Assembly: GCF_000148645.1 (NCBI RefSeq) | Contig: NC_014541.1 | Span: 2,255,139-2,319,138 of the forward strand | Length of the DNA: 64,000 bases | Source of the DNA: Ferrimonas balearica DSM 9799 | GTDB lineage: Bacteria > Pseudomonadota > Gammaproteobacteria > Enterobacterales > Shewanellaceae | Reading direction: 5' to 3' | Part shown: one piece after another, positions 1-8,076 of the stretch | Layout of the letters: every line of letters begins with the position of its first letter | How positions within the stretch are numbered: the first letter of the stretch is position 1 | Made by a program: the position numbers and the translations under genes | Notes under the pieces: model-generated | Seen by the model: the letters and a program-made list of their open reading frames with translations, nothing else | Databases searched by the model: none | What the model was told of the DNA's origin: nothing

Positions 1-1
1 A

Positions 2-562
2 CTGGTGGTGGTGTTCCTGCGGGTGATTGTCGGCCTGAAAACCTCCGGCACCTTTATGCCGGTGTTGATCGCGCTGGCCTTTATCCAAACCAAACTGCTC
101 ACCGGCCTCGTCGGCTTCCTGCTTATCGTGGCGGCCGGCCTGGTGATCCGCTCCTACCTCTCCAATCTGAACCTGCTGTTGATTTCGAGGATCAGTGCGG
201 TGGTGATTGTGGTGCTCGGCATCATCGCTGGCTTTACCCTGCTGGCCTTTAACCTGGGCCTGACCGAGGGTCTCACCATCACCTTCTTCCCCATGATCAT
301 CCTGGCCTGGACCATCGAACGGATGTCCATTCTGTGGGAAGAGGAAGGGGCGAAAGAGGTGATGCTGCAGGGCGGCGGCAGTCTGTTGGTCGCCACCATC
401 ACCTATCTGGCCATGGACAACGATCTGGTGCGTCACTGGGCCTTTAACTTCCTCGGTGTTCACCTGATCATCCTGGCTCTGGTGCTGTTGCTCGGCCAAT
501 ACACCGGTTACCGCCTGCTTGAGCTGCGTCGCTTCCGTCCGCTGGCTGGGGAGAAATCATGA
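2..562 (+). CDS. Inactive transglutaminase/7TM family membrane protein, C-terminal part (5' end outside window)
   Basis: The frame is open from the first bases, so this is the C-terminal 186 residues of a larger protein. It has about five hydrophobic helices (for example the runs ending in LLIVAAGLVI, VVLGIIAGFTLLAF and LALVLLLGQY) joined by short loops, and ends in a basic cytoplasmic-looking tail. The sequence fits the seven-helix domain that is usually fused to an inactive transglutaminase domain (UUP1-like proteins). This is recognition from family memory. The stop overlaps the next start (ATGA at 559-562), so it is translationally coupled to the ATP-grasp ligase. The inferred role is as membrane partner of a peptide-ligase-like system; its substrate is unknown. 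Confidence 0.8.
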   Translation: MVVVFLRVIVGLKTSGTFMPVLIALAFIQTKLLTGLVGFLLIVAAGLVIRSYLSNLNLLLISRISAVVIVVLGIIAGFTLLAFNLGLTEGLTITFFPMIILAWTIERMSILWEEEGAKEVMLQGGGSLLVATITYLAMDNDLVRHWAFNFLGVHLIILALVLLLGQYTGYRLLELRRFRPLAGEKS

Positions 563-1515
563 TCTTCGTTGATCCCCGGCGCTTAAGTGCCCGTGGCATC
601 ATGGGCATGAACCGGCGCAACATCAGCTATATCGGGCGTTACAACCCGCGCAGCCTGTACAAACAGGTGGATGACAAGCTGATCACCAAGCAGCTGGCCC
701 TGAAGAACGAGATCGCCACCCCGGATCTGATCGCCGTGGTCCGTGAACAACACGAGATTGAGCAGATCAACCAGATGGTGGCCGGGCTGGATGGCTTCTG
801 CATCAAGCCCGCTCAGGGTTCAGGCGGCAAAGGCATTCTGGTGATCACCAAAGTTGAGGATGGCCGTTTCTTTAAGCCTTCCGGCGATGAAGTCACCCCC
901 GCCGAGATGACTCGTCACTGCTCCAATATCCTGGCTGGCCTGTTCAGCCTCGGGGGCAAAAACGACGTCGCGGTGGTGGAAGCGCTGATCCGTTTTGATC
1001 CGGTGTTCGATGGCATCTCCTACGAGGGGGTGCCGGACATCCGCCTGATCATCTTTAAGGGCTTCCCGGTGATGGGGATGCTGCGCTGCTCCACCCACGC
1101 CTCTGACGGCAAGGCCAACCTGCACCAGGGGGCCGTGGGCATCGGGGTGGACATCGCCACCGGCCGCGCCATCCGTGCGGTACAGTTTGATGAGCCAGTG
1201 ACCCATCATCCCGACACCGGCGAAGACCTGTTCAAAGTGGAAGTGCCCCATTGGGACCGGCTGCTGGAGTTAGCGTCCGGCTGTTACGAGATGTCTGGCC
1301 TGGGTTACCTGGGCACCGATATGGTGCTGGACCGCGAACGCGGCCCCCTGCTGCTGGAACTGAACGCCCGTCCCGGCCTGGCGATCCAGATCGCCAACGA
1401 CCGGGGCCTGCTGCCCCGACTCCGCAAAGTGGAGAGTCTGGGCGATGTCCGGCCGCCGGTCAGTGAGCGCATCGCCATGGCCAAGGAGTGGTTTGGTGAA
1501 GGTCGCGACGACTAA
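559..1515 (+). CDS. Alpha-L-glutamate ligase-like ATP-grasp protein (RimK-related)
   Basis: A 318-residue protein beginning MIFVDPRRLSARGIMGMNRRN. It has ATP-grasp features: the CIKPAQGSGGKGILVI nucleotide-binding loop near residues 85-100 and the metal-binding end DMVLDRERGPLLLELNARPG near residues 253-272. The family (alpha-L-glutamate ligase-related proteins) is predicted to join amino acids to an acceptor through an acyl-phosphate; the acceptor has not been established. The start has GGGGAG five bases upstream and overlaps the preceding stop by four bases. It is often found beside the 7TM/inactive-transglutaminase protein, as here. An aspartyl-protease-like partner, frequent in such clusters, would lie upstream of the window if present. 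Confidence 0.85.
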   Translation: MIFVDPRRLSARGIMGMNRRNISYIGRYNPRSLYKQVDDKLITKQLALKNEIATPDLIAVVREQHEIEQINQMVAGLDGFCIKPAQGSGGKGILVITKVEDGRFFKPSGDEVTPAEMTRHCSNILAGLFSLGGKNDVAVVEALIRFDPVFDGISYEGVPDIRLIIFKGFPVMGMLRCSTHASDGKANLHQGAVGIGVDIATGRAIRAVQFDEPVTHHPDTGEDLFKVEVPHWDRLLELASGCYEMSGLGYLGTDMVLDRERGPLLLELNARPGLAIQIANDRGLLPRLRKVESLGDVRPPVSERIAMAKEWFGEGRDD

Positions 1516-2980
1516 ACCCTGGCGACACTGTCTCAACGCCCTGGCCCTGGCCGGGGCGTTGTTGCCTCAGGCGGCCAGCAGTACGGAGCTGCTCAGCTAC
1601 TGCCTCAACCAGATTGAAGCCATCGGCGCCCCCGTAATGGAGCCCCTCAGCCGCCACCGTCAGTTTGGCCAACTGGTGTTGCTGCGTGACCAACTGAAAT
1701 ACCTGGCGGAGAGCGGCGACAGTGACGACCTGGGCCGCTGCACGCTGCTGCTCAATAAAGCGATGGGCCAATTCCGGCCGCAACCACAACCCGACCCGAC
1801 GTTGCTGGCCCTGCAGGCTCAGCTGCTCCACCTCGATAAGCAGGTGCTGAAAACCGTGGCCATCGGCACCCCACGCTGCATGGCAGGTTTGGCGCCGGAC
1901 CATCCCACCACGCTCGACCTCGAAGCCAGTGCGGTCTCCCGCTACCTGAACCAGGCCAGTGACAGTGGTTGCCGCCGTGCCGTGTGGCTGGCCTACCAAA
2001 ACCGGGGGGCCCCTGATGCCCGTGTGCCCCTGCGCCATTATCGCGAGCGTGCCAGTGAGCAGGCACGCGCCGCTCGATTCGACAGCGACGCAGACCAACA
2101 ACTTCAGCACACGCCGCTGTTGCAGGCAGACCGGGTGGCCGAGTTTCTCAACCAGTTGGAACCGGACGATCGCCAGCTTCCCTGGCAACCCCGTGCGCCT
2201 GAACCGCAACTGTCCACCCCACCGGAACAGATTGCCCGCCAGAGCCTGCAGCGCCTGGTCGCCATTCTGGGGTTGAGCCTCGAACAGATTGAACCGGGCC
2301 AGTGGCAACTGTGGGACGACGACCGCCTGTTGGGTTACCTCAGTCTGCAGGGCGGTGAAGCGTCAGCACAAACCCTGCTGCAAAACCACTGGATTGGGTT
2401 AAGCCCCGCGGTCGCACAACTGACCTACCGTACCCGCCCCTGGTATCCACGACATTGGCACCGCTGGATGGCGCAGAGCGCCGAGACCCTGGTGTCGATG
2501 GCGGGCCAGCCCCTGCCCTATGCCTCCAGCCCGAGCGGCGGTGCCGGGTACGGTTTTGGCCGCGCACTGGCCCGGCAACCGGACCTGCAGCAGGCGGTGC
2601 TGGGGGAGACGCTTCCACCGCGTCCCCTCTACTCCGCATGGGCGCTTTATCAGGCCCGAATGGGTCTTGCCGTTGCACAGCAGGCGCCCTGGTCACCCAC
2701 CGCGCTGAGCCGTTACAGCGAGCGCTGGTTCCAACACTACTTCCAACAGCCTGCGCCCTCCGGCCTCGCGCCCTGGAACAGCCACAGTGACTGGGCCATC
2801 GCTGGCGCCCGCGCCTATCTGCCAATCTGGTACGCCCACCGGGGTGAGAGGCTATTGGCGCAATGGCAAGCGGGGGAACTCAGCGCCGATCAGATCTGGC
2901 TGGCCCTCGCCTTTGCTGATGGCGAACCCTGGCCACAAAACCAAAAAAGCCCGGCAGAGTATGCCGGGCCCACATTCTGA
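1496..2980 (+). CDS. Exported protein of unknown function, third gene of the ATP-grasp operon
   Basis: I do not recognise a family. I choose the GTG at 1496 because AAGGAG (1483-1488) lies seven bases upstream and the resulting N-terminus, a basic stretch then ALALAGALLPQAASS, is a good Sec signal peptide cleaved near residue 29. The mature 465 residues are rich in Gln, Trp, Arg and Pro, with no obvious transmembrane segment, so it is probably periplasmic. It overlaps the ATP-grasp gene by 20 bases, so it is very likely co-translated with it. The last residues are encoded by the hairpin that terminates azoR on the opposite strand. The inferred job is as periplasmic component of the 7TM/ATP-grasp system; this rests on context only. 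Confidence 0.7.
   Translation: MKVATTKPWRHCLNALALAGALLPQAASSTELLSYCLNQIEAIGAPVMEPLSRHRQFGQLVLLRDQLKYLAESGDSDDLGRCTLLLNKAMGQFRPQPQPDPTLLALQAQLLHLDKQVLKTVAIGTPRCMAGLAPDHPTTLDLEASAVSRYLNQASDSGCRRAVWLAYQNRGAPDARVPLRHYRERASEQARAARFDSDADQQLQHTPLLQADRVAEFLNQLEPDDRQLPWQPRAPEPQLSTPPEQIARQSLQRLVAILGLSLEQIEPGQWQLWDDDRLLGYLSLQGGEASAQTLLQNHWIGLSPAVAQLTYRTRPWYPRHWHRWMAQSAETLVSMAGQPLPYASSPSGGAGYGFGRALARQPDLQQAVLGETLPPRPLYSAWALYQARMGLAVAQQAPWSPTALSRYSERWFQHYFQQPAPSGLAPWNSHSDWAIAGARAYLPIWYAHRGERLLAQWQAGELSADQIWLALAFADGEPWPQNQKSPAEYAGPTF
2943..2969 (-). terminator. Intrinsic terminator of azoR, embedded in the convergent gene's coding end
   Basis: GCCCGGCA (2949-2956) and TGCCGGGC (2962-2969) form a perfect 8-bp stem with a 5-base loop. 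On the minus strand the stem is followed by six T (A-run at 2943-2948). It sits downstream of azoR and inside the last codons of the plus-strand exported protein. Confidence 0.8.
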
Positions 2981-2989
2981 CCGCGCTCG

Positions 2990-3595
2990 TCAGGCCGCGT
3001 GTAAGCGATCAATCTGGGACTGCGCTTGGTCCAGTCCCGCCTCTCCGGAAGCCACCCCTTCCGCATTGATGGTGGCCACCTCAGTGATCCCGATAAAGCT
3101 CATCACAGTACGCAGGTAAGTATCCTGGTGATTCATGCCGGATGCCGGGCTGCCACTCCCGTAGTTGCCGCCACGAGCACTGATCAGCACCGCTCGTTTG
3201 TCGCCCAACAGACCCTGCGGACCCTGCTCGGTGTAACGGAAGGTCACGCCCACCCGGCAGATGTGGTCGATCCACGCCTTCAGGGCGGAGGGCACGGAGA
3301 AGTTGTGCATCGGGGCACCGATAACCACTTCGTCGGCGGCCAGCAGTTCCGCAATCAACGCATCGGAGAGGGCGAGCGCCGCTTTGGCATCTGCGCCTCG
3401 CTCCGCTTCCGGGGTGTAAAAGGCCCCGATGGTGGCCATGTCCAGATGCGGCGGTGGTGCCAGTGCGAGGTCGCGCTCAATCACCCGGCCCTCGGGGTGA
3501 CGCGCCTGCCACTGCGAAACATACCGGGCCGCGAGTGCGCGGGTATGAGATTGCTGAAGATTGGGGCTGGAATGGATAACGAGCAAAGTGGCCAT
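2990..3595 (-). CDS. azoR: FMN-dependent NADH-azoreductase
   Basis: A 201-residue flavodoxin-fold protein. The N-terminal LLVIHSSPNLQQSHTRAL is the FMN phosphate-binding loop, APMHNFSVPSALKAWIDHI near residues 94-112 is the AzoR signature, and SARGGNY near residues 138-144 is the second flavin-contacting loop. The family (AzoR, length near 200) reduces azo compounds and quinones by two-electron transfer from NADH in the cytoplasm. The start has AGGAG seven bases upstream. It is divergent from a LysR gene across a 100-base spacer, which suggests control by that regulator, perhaps in response to quinone or electrophile stress (inference). Confidence 0.93.
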   Translation of the reverse strand: MATLLVIHSSPNLQQSHTRALAARYVSQWQARHPEGRVIERDLALAPPPHLDMATIGAFYTPEAERGADAKAALALSDALIAELLAADEVVIGAPMHNFSVPSALKAWIDHICRVGVTFRYTEQGPQGLLGDKRAVLISARGGNYGSGSPASGMNHQDTYLRTVMSFIGITEVATINAEGVASGEAGLDQAQSQIDRLHAA

Positions 3596-3653
3596 GGTGG
3601 ATCTCCTAATCAGTCGGTTAAGGCCATTTTAGGTTCACCAATTCGTAAATAAA

Positions 3654-3667
3654 TCGCATAATTGCGA
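3654..3667. promoter_or_regulatory. Inverted repeat in the azoR/LysR divergent promoter
   Basis: TCGCA-TAAT-TGCGA is a perfect 5-bp dyad in the 100-base spacer between azoR and the LysR gene, where a LysR-type operator would be expected. No binding evidence; only symmetry and position support it. Confidence 0.4.
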
Positions 3668-3695
3668 CCAAAGCATTCGAGTTTTTAGGATGGTT

Positions 3696-4613
3696 ATGTA
3701 TCGACCCCACACCACACTGGAACAGTGGCGCATCCTTCAGGCCGTGGTTGACCATGGCGGCTACGCCAAAGCGGCCGCAGCACTCAATAAGAGTCAATCC
3801 TCGCTGAACCACGCCGTGGCCAAACTGCAGCAGCTGATTGGGGTTCCGCTGTTGGAGGTGAAAGGCCGAAAGGCGGAGTTAACGCCGCAGGGCAAGGTGC
3901 TTTTGCGTCGCTCCCGGGCACTGACTTCTGAGATTGAGCAGCTTGAGTTGCTCGCCACCAACCTTGAGCAGGGCTGGGAGCCGGAGATCACCCTGTCCCG
4001 GGAGATCCTTTATCCCACCGAAGCGCTGTACCAGGCGATGAGCCGTTTTTATCGCGAAAGCCGCGGTACCCGCCTGACCGTCATCGACAACGTGATGAGT
4101 GGCACCGACGATGCGGTGAGCCAGGGCGATTTCGATCTGGTGATCAGCGCCAGCAGCCACCCGGGCCACCGGGGTCAGCCTCTGGGAGTGATACGCATGC
4201 TTCTGGTGTGCCACCCGGCACACCCTCTGGCCAGCGAAGCGATGATCGACGACAGCCGCCTGTCACAGGAGCTGCAACTGGTGATCCGTGATACCGGCCA
4301 GCACGCTGATAAAGACCGCGGTTGGCTGCGTGCAGAGCAGCGCTGGACCTTCTCCAACTTCCATGAAGCGATTGCGGTGTTGCACCAGGGGGTCGGCTTT
4401 TGCTGGGTTCCGGAGCACTTGGCCCAACCCCACCTTGCCAATGGCAGCCTGACCCACCTGTCCCAGGCCACCGTCGACTATTCGGTGATTCCGCTGGCTT
4501 TGGTGGTGCCAAACCGCGATACCCTCGGCCCGGCGGCCACCCGCTTTGCCGAGCTGCTGGTGGAGTCCAGCCCGTTGGCTCAACAGGCCTCCACGGCGCC
4601 GGTTACGGAGTGA
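3696..4613 (+). CDS. LysR-family transcriptional regulator (divergent to azoR)
   Basis: A 305-residue LysR protein. An N-terminal winged helix-turn-helix (GGYAKAAAALNKSQSSLNHAVAKLQ) is followed by a linker helix and a periplasmic-binding-protein-like effector domain. I prefer ATG 3696 because TTAGGA ends five bases upstream; an ATG two codons earlier (3690) lacks a ribosome site. It is divergent to azoR and probably regulates it and itself. The 3' end overlaps the convergent LysR gene by 11 bases, leaving no room for a terminator. The effector is unknown. Confidence 0.88.
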   Translation: MYRPHTTLEQWRILQAVVDHGGYAKAAAALNKSQSSLNHAVAKLQQLIGVPLLEVKGRKAELTPQGKVLLRRSRALTSEIEQLELLATNLEQGWEPEITLSREILYPTEALYQAMSRFYRESRGTRLTVIDNVMSGTDDAVSQGDFDLVISASSHPGHRGQPLGVIRMLLVCHPAHPLASEAMIDDSRLSQELQLVIRDTGQHADKDRGWLRAEQRWTFSNFHEAIAVLHQGVGFCWVPEHLAQPHLANGSLTHLSQATVDYSVIPLALVVPNRDTLGPAATRFAELLVESSPLAQQASTAPVTE

Positions 4614-5523
4614 TCGACGGATTAACCAGATTGGCTGGCCGGTCCGCCATCAGGTGCTCAATCAGTGCCTGAACCGCCACGCTGTTGGTGCGATTGGCCG
4701 GGTAGACCAGTGACACCGGCTGAGGGGTCAACGCGTAGGCCTGCAGGATCGGCACCAACCGTCCCTCCGCCAAATACTGCTGCACCATAAACTGGGGCAA
4801 TTGCGCGATGCCGTGGCCATCGGCGGCAAACTGACCGGCCAGATCGCCCTCATTCACCTCCACTGTCGCGGGTACCCGGATCTGGTGCTCTCGGCCCCCC
4901 TCCTGATAGCGCCAGCGGGCCAGCTGGGGGTTGGAATTATCCACCAGGCAGCGGTGCTGGACCAACGCGCGGGGGTGGTCCGGCGTGCCGTGTCGGGCCA
5001 GATAGTCCGGGCTGGCCACAAACACCACCGCCACGGTGGTAAAGCGTCGCGCCACCAGTGACGAATCCGGCAGCTCTCCCACCCGAATCGCCAGGTCTAC
5101 CCCCTCCTCCAGCAGATTGACGCTGCGATTGGCCAACAGCCAACTCAGGCTCACCTCCGGATACTTCGCCATAAACCGGCTGAGCGAGGGCTGCAGGCTC
5201 AGCTGTGCACTGTGCAGCGGCGATGTGATGCGGATAAGGCCAGACACCTTATTACGCCGGTCCCCGGCTCCCAGCTCCAACTGGTCAAGCCGGGCCAGAA
5301 TCGCTTTGAACTCCGCCAGAAAGTACTCCCCTTCCGCCGTCAGACTCATGGTTCGGGTGCTGCGCGTCAGCAACTGACAGCCATAATGGCTCTCCAGTTC
5401 CGCCACCTGACGACTGACCGCCGAAGTCACTAACCCCTGCTCACGGGCCGCGGCGCTGAAGCTCTGATGGGCCACCACGTTGACGAAGGTGCGGATCGCC
5501 TTAACCAGATCCATTTTTCTCAT
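4603..5523 (-). CDS. LysR-family transcriptional regulator (divergent to SDR)
   Basis: A 306-residue LysR protein with an N-terminal helix-turn-helix (QSFSAAAREQGLVTSAVSRQVAELE) and a two-lobed sensor domain containing the DLAIRVGELPDSSLVARR stretch typical of the CrgA/AaeR-like subgroup. The Met at residue 4 (codon ending at 5514) is an equally possible start and fits the common M-D-L-x-K-A N-terminus. It is divergent to the short-chain dehydrogenase gene at 5619, its most likely target. The tail overlaps the convergent LysR gene. Confidence 0.88.
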   Translation of the reverse strand: MRKMDLVKAIRTFVNVVAHQSFSAAAREQGLVTSAVSRQVAELESHYGCQLLTRSTRTMSLTAEGEYFLAEFKAILARLDQLELGAGDRRNKVSGLIRITSPLHSAQLSLQPSLSRFMAKYPEVSLSWLLANRSVNLLEEGVDLAIRVGELPDSSLVARRFTTVAVVFVASPDYLARHGTPDHPRALVQHRCLVDNSNPQLARWRYQEGGREHQIRVPATVEVNEGDLAGQFAADGHGIAQLPQFMVQQYLAEGRLVPILQAYALTPQPVSLVYPANRTNSVAVQALIEHLMADRPANLVNPSITP

Positions 5524-5618
5524 TAATGCAAAGGTGATTTCATTTCTGGATTATTTTTCGATTATCGGCATGAGGCTATGCTCTGTCCACCCATCCGATT
5601 CACAGTGAGAGAGCCCCG

Positions 5619-6224
5619 ATGAAAGTGCTTTTGATTGGTGCCAGCGGCACCATTGGCCAGGCCGTTACCGACGCGTTGTCCAGCGACTGTGAGGTGATCC
5701 GGGTTGGTCACCGCAGCGGCGATCACCAGGTGGACCTAAGCCAGCCCGACCAACTGCGCGCGCTGTTTGCCGACGTCGGCCCCGTGGACGCCATTATCAG
5801 CACCGCCGGGCAGGCCAGTTTTGGACCACTGGCGCAGCTCAGCGACGATGCCTTTGAGCTCGGCCTGAACAATAAGCTGATGGGTCAGGTCAACTTGGTG
5901 CGACTGGGCCGGGCCTCGGTTCGCCCCGGCGGCGTCATCGTGCTGACCTCCGGCATCCTCTCCCGTCACCCCATGCCCGGCAGCAGCGCCATCGCGATGG
6001 TCAACGGCGCACTGGAGAGCTTCGTCAAAGCCGCCGCGCTGGAACTCGACGATGTCCGCCTTAACGTGGTGGCCCCCGCCTTCGTCAAAGAAACCATGGT
6101 GCAGATGGGCATGGACCCAACCCACGGCATCAGCGCCGCCGACACCGCAAAGGCCTACCTTCGCGCCCTTGAGCCCGACTTGCACGGCGCCATCATCGAT
6201 CTGCCGCTCGACGCGGCCCAGTAA
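5619..6224 (+). CDS. Short-chain dehydrogenase-like protein lacking the usual catalytic Tyr-Lys pair
   Basis: A 201-residue Rossmann protein with the SDR nucleotide loop GASGTIG at residues 7-13 and STAG near residue 66. In a classical SDR the catalytic Ser is followed by a Tyr-x-x-x-Lys; here the stretch after VLTSGIL reads SSAIAMVNGALESF, with neither residue. This matches the Lin1944-like SDR subgroup, which I recall as binding nucleotide but lacking the active-site tetrad. It is short for an SDR (usual length about 250). Two hairpins follow, so it is a single-gene unit divergent to a LysR gene. Function unknown: either an atypical reductase or a nucleotide-sensing protein. Confidence 0.85.
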   Translation: MKVLLIGASGTIGQAVTDALSSDCEVIRVGHRSGDHQVDLSQPDQLRALFADVGPVDAIISTAGQASFGPLAQLSDDAFELGLNNKLMGQVNLVRLGRASVRPGGVIVLTSGILSRHPMPGSSAIAMVNGALESFVKAAALELDDVRLNVVAPAFVKETMVQMGMDPTHGISAADTAKAYLRALEPDLHGAIIDLPLDAAQ

Positions 6225-6227
6225 CCC

Positions 6228-6265
6228 CTGCAGCGCCCGACACAGGGAGGTGTCGGGCGCTGCAG
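6228..6265 (+). terminator. Perfect 16-bp hairpin after the SDR gene
   Basis: A 16-base arm (6228-6243) pairs perfectly with 6250-6265 around the loop AGGGAG. No T-tract follows, so on its own it is an RNA-stabilising hairpin. It lies just before a classical terminator and may protect the SDR transcript 3' end. Confidence 0.55.
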
Positions 6266-6275
6266 TTCCAACCCC

Positions 6276-6303
6276 AAAGGGGGCCGTCATGGCCCCCTTT
6301 TTC
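6276..6303 (+). terminator. Intrinsic terminator after the SDR gene
   Basis: AAAGGGGGCC (6276-6285), loop GTCAT, GGCCCCCTTT (6291-6300), then more T. A strong Rho-independent terminator. The rest of the 360-base gap to the symporter gene (6304-6584) shows no gene; it should hold the symporter promoter, which I could not place. Confidence 0.9.
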
Positions 6304-6584
6304 TTTTCCCGGCGCGGTAGCGGCTTGCTGTTCACACCCTGCCACTTTGCTTACCACAGTGAATCACCCAGCCATCCCCAGCCCCCGGCGGTGATGGCGC
6401 AAGCTAATAACCCTCCCAGCCAGTCACACGCGCCAGCCCCCGCCAATCAAACCGCAGGAAATGCTTCCCTTTACCCGCACGCAACATCCTGTTATCCCTA
6501 CCGATCCCCGACCGTATGTGATACAGATCGTCCTTTGTCCGCTCGTCCCACAGGGAAATAACGAAAAATCACAAGGAGTTCTGG

Positions 6585-7949
6585 ATGGACACCCTTACCG
6601 AACTGGTTGGCACCATTAACGGCATCGTGTGGGGCATCCCCATGCTGGTGCTGATCCTCGGGGTTGGCCTGTACCTCACCACCGGGCTGCGCATGATGCC
6701 CGTACTGAAACTCGGTACCGGCTTCCGGCTGCTGTGGCAAGGGCGCAAAGACAGCGGCGAAAAAGGGGACATCAGCGCCTTTAACGCCCTGATGACCTCG
6801 CTCTCCGCCACCATCGGTACCGGTAATATTGCGGGGGTGGCGACCGCCATCGCCATGGGCGGGCCCGGCGCCCTGTTCTGGATGTGGTGTACCGCCCTGG
6901 TGGGTATGGCCACCAAATACGCCGAAGCGGTCTGCGCCGTGAAGTACCGTGAAACCGCCGACAATGGCGAATACGTTGGCGGCCCGATGTATTACATCAA
7001 GAACGGCCTCTCCTCCCGCTGGACCTGGCTGGCCACCGCCTTTGCCCTGTTCGGCTCCGTCGCCGGCTTCGGCATTGGAAACGGCGTGCAGTCCAACTCC
7101 GTGGCTTCGGCGCTGCAGGACAGTTTCGGCATCCCGGTGGAAGCCACCGGCGTGGTGCTGATGCTGTTGGTGGGTGCCGTACTGATGGGCGGCATCAAGC
7201 GCATCGCCACCGTTGCAGGCAAGCTGGTGCCGCTGATGGCGGCCTTCTACATCGGTGCCGGCTTGATCGTGCTGACCCTGAATGCCAGTGCCATCCCCGG
7301 TGCCATCGCCCTGGTGGTGGAGAGCGCATTCAACCCGGTCGCCGCCACCGGTGGCTTTGCCGGCGCTGCGGTCTGGGCGGCCGTTCGCTTTGGTGTGGCC
7401 CGAGGGGTGTTCTCCAACGAAGCAGGCCTTGGCTCCGCCCCGATTGCCCACGCTTCAGCCAAAACCAACGATCCGGTCCGACAGGGCCTGATCGCCATGC
7501 TGGGTACCTTTATCGACACCCTGATTGTCTGCTCCGTTACCGGCCTGGCCATCGTGGTCACCGGCGAATGGACCACCGGGGTGTCCGGCGCCCCGTTGAC
7601 CTCTGCCGCTTTCGGTTCCGTCGTGCCCCAGGGTGACATCATCGTTGCCATCGCACTGGCCGTGTTTGCCTTTACCACCATTCTGGGTTGGAGCGTGTAC
7701 TGCGAGCGTTGCGTTCAGTACCTGTTGGGTGAGAAAGCGGTCAAACCCTTCCGCCTGGTATTTACCCTGGCGGTACCGGTGGGCGCCATCGCGACTCTGG
7801 ACTTTGTCTGGCTGCTGGCAGATACCCTCAATGCCATGATGGCGATCCCCAACCTGATCGCTCTGGTGCTGCTGAGTCCGGTGGTGTTTAAGCTGACCCG
7901 TGAGTACTTTGCCCGCGGCGATAAGGCCCCGTCCGCCAGCAAGGCCTGA
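6585..7949 (+). CDS. Sodium:alanine symporter family (AGCS) transporter
   Basis: A 454-residue polytopic membrane protein with about 10-11 helices. Family hallmarks are GDISAFNALMTSLSATIGTG near residues 65-84, GGPGALFWMWCTALVGMATK soon after, and GVFSNEAGLGSAP near residue 280. AGCS carriers import alanine, glycine or related amino acids with sodium across the inner membrane. AAGGAG lies just upstream of the ATG. It has its own terminator and is flanked by gaps, so it is monocistronic. The substrate cannot be assigned beyond small neutral amino acids. Confidence 0.92.
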   Translation: MDTLTELVGTINGIVWGIPMLVLILGVGLYLTTGLRMMPVLKLGTGFRLLWQGRKDSGEKGDISAFNALMTSLSATIGTGNIAGVATAIAMGGPGALFWMWCTALVGMATKYAEAVCAVKYRETADNGEYVGGPMYYIKNGLSSRWTWLATAFALFGSVAGFGIGNGVQSNSVASALQDSFGIPVEATGVVLMLLVGAVLMGGIKRIATVAGKLVPLMAAFYIGAGLIVLTLNASAIPGAIALVVESAFNPVAATGGFAGAAVWAAVRFGVARGVFSNEAGLGSAPIAHASAKTNDPVRQGLIAMLGTFIDTLIVCSVTGLAIVVTGEWTTGVSGAPLTSAAFGSVVPQGDIIVAIALAVFAFTTILGWSVYCERCVQYLLGEKAVKPFRLVFTLAVPVGAIATLDFVWLLADTLNAMMAIPNLIALVLLSPVVFKLTREYFARGDKAPSASKA

Positions 7950-7963
7950 CCTCAGCCTTTCAC

Positions 7964-7997
7964 CAACGCCCCGGCCCTGCGCCGGGGCGTTGTTATT
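7964..7997 (+). terminator. Intrinsic terminator after the AGCS symporter
   Basis: CAACGCCCCGGC (7964-7975) pairs with GCCGGGGCGTTG (7981-7992) around a 5-base loop, followed by TTATT. Confidence 0.88.
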
Positions 7998-8076
7998 TAG
8001 CCTCCCCACTTTGCGCTGGCTCGCCTAGAGTTACTCAACGCCGAAGTATCCCCTTTGCCGTTGGGAGTGCGCCCTC

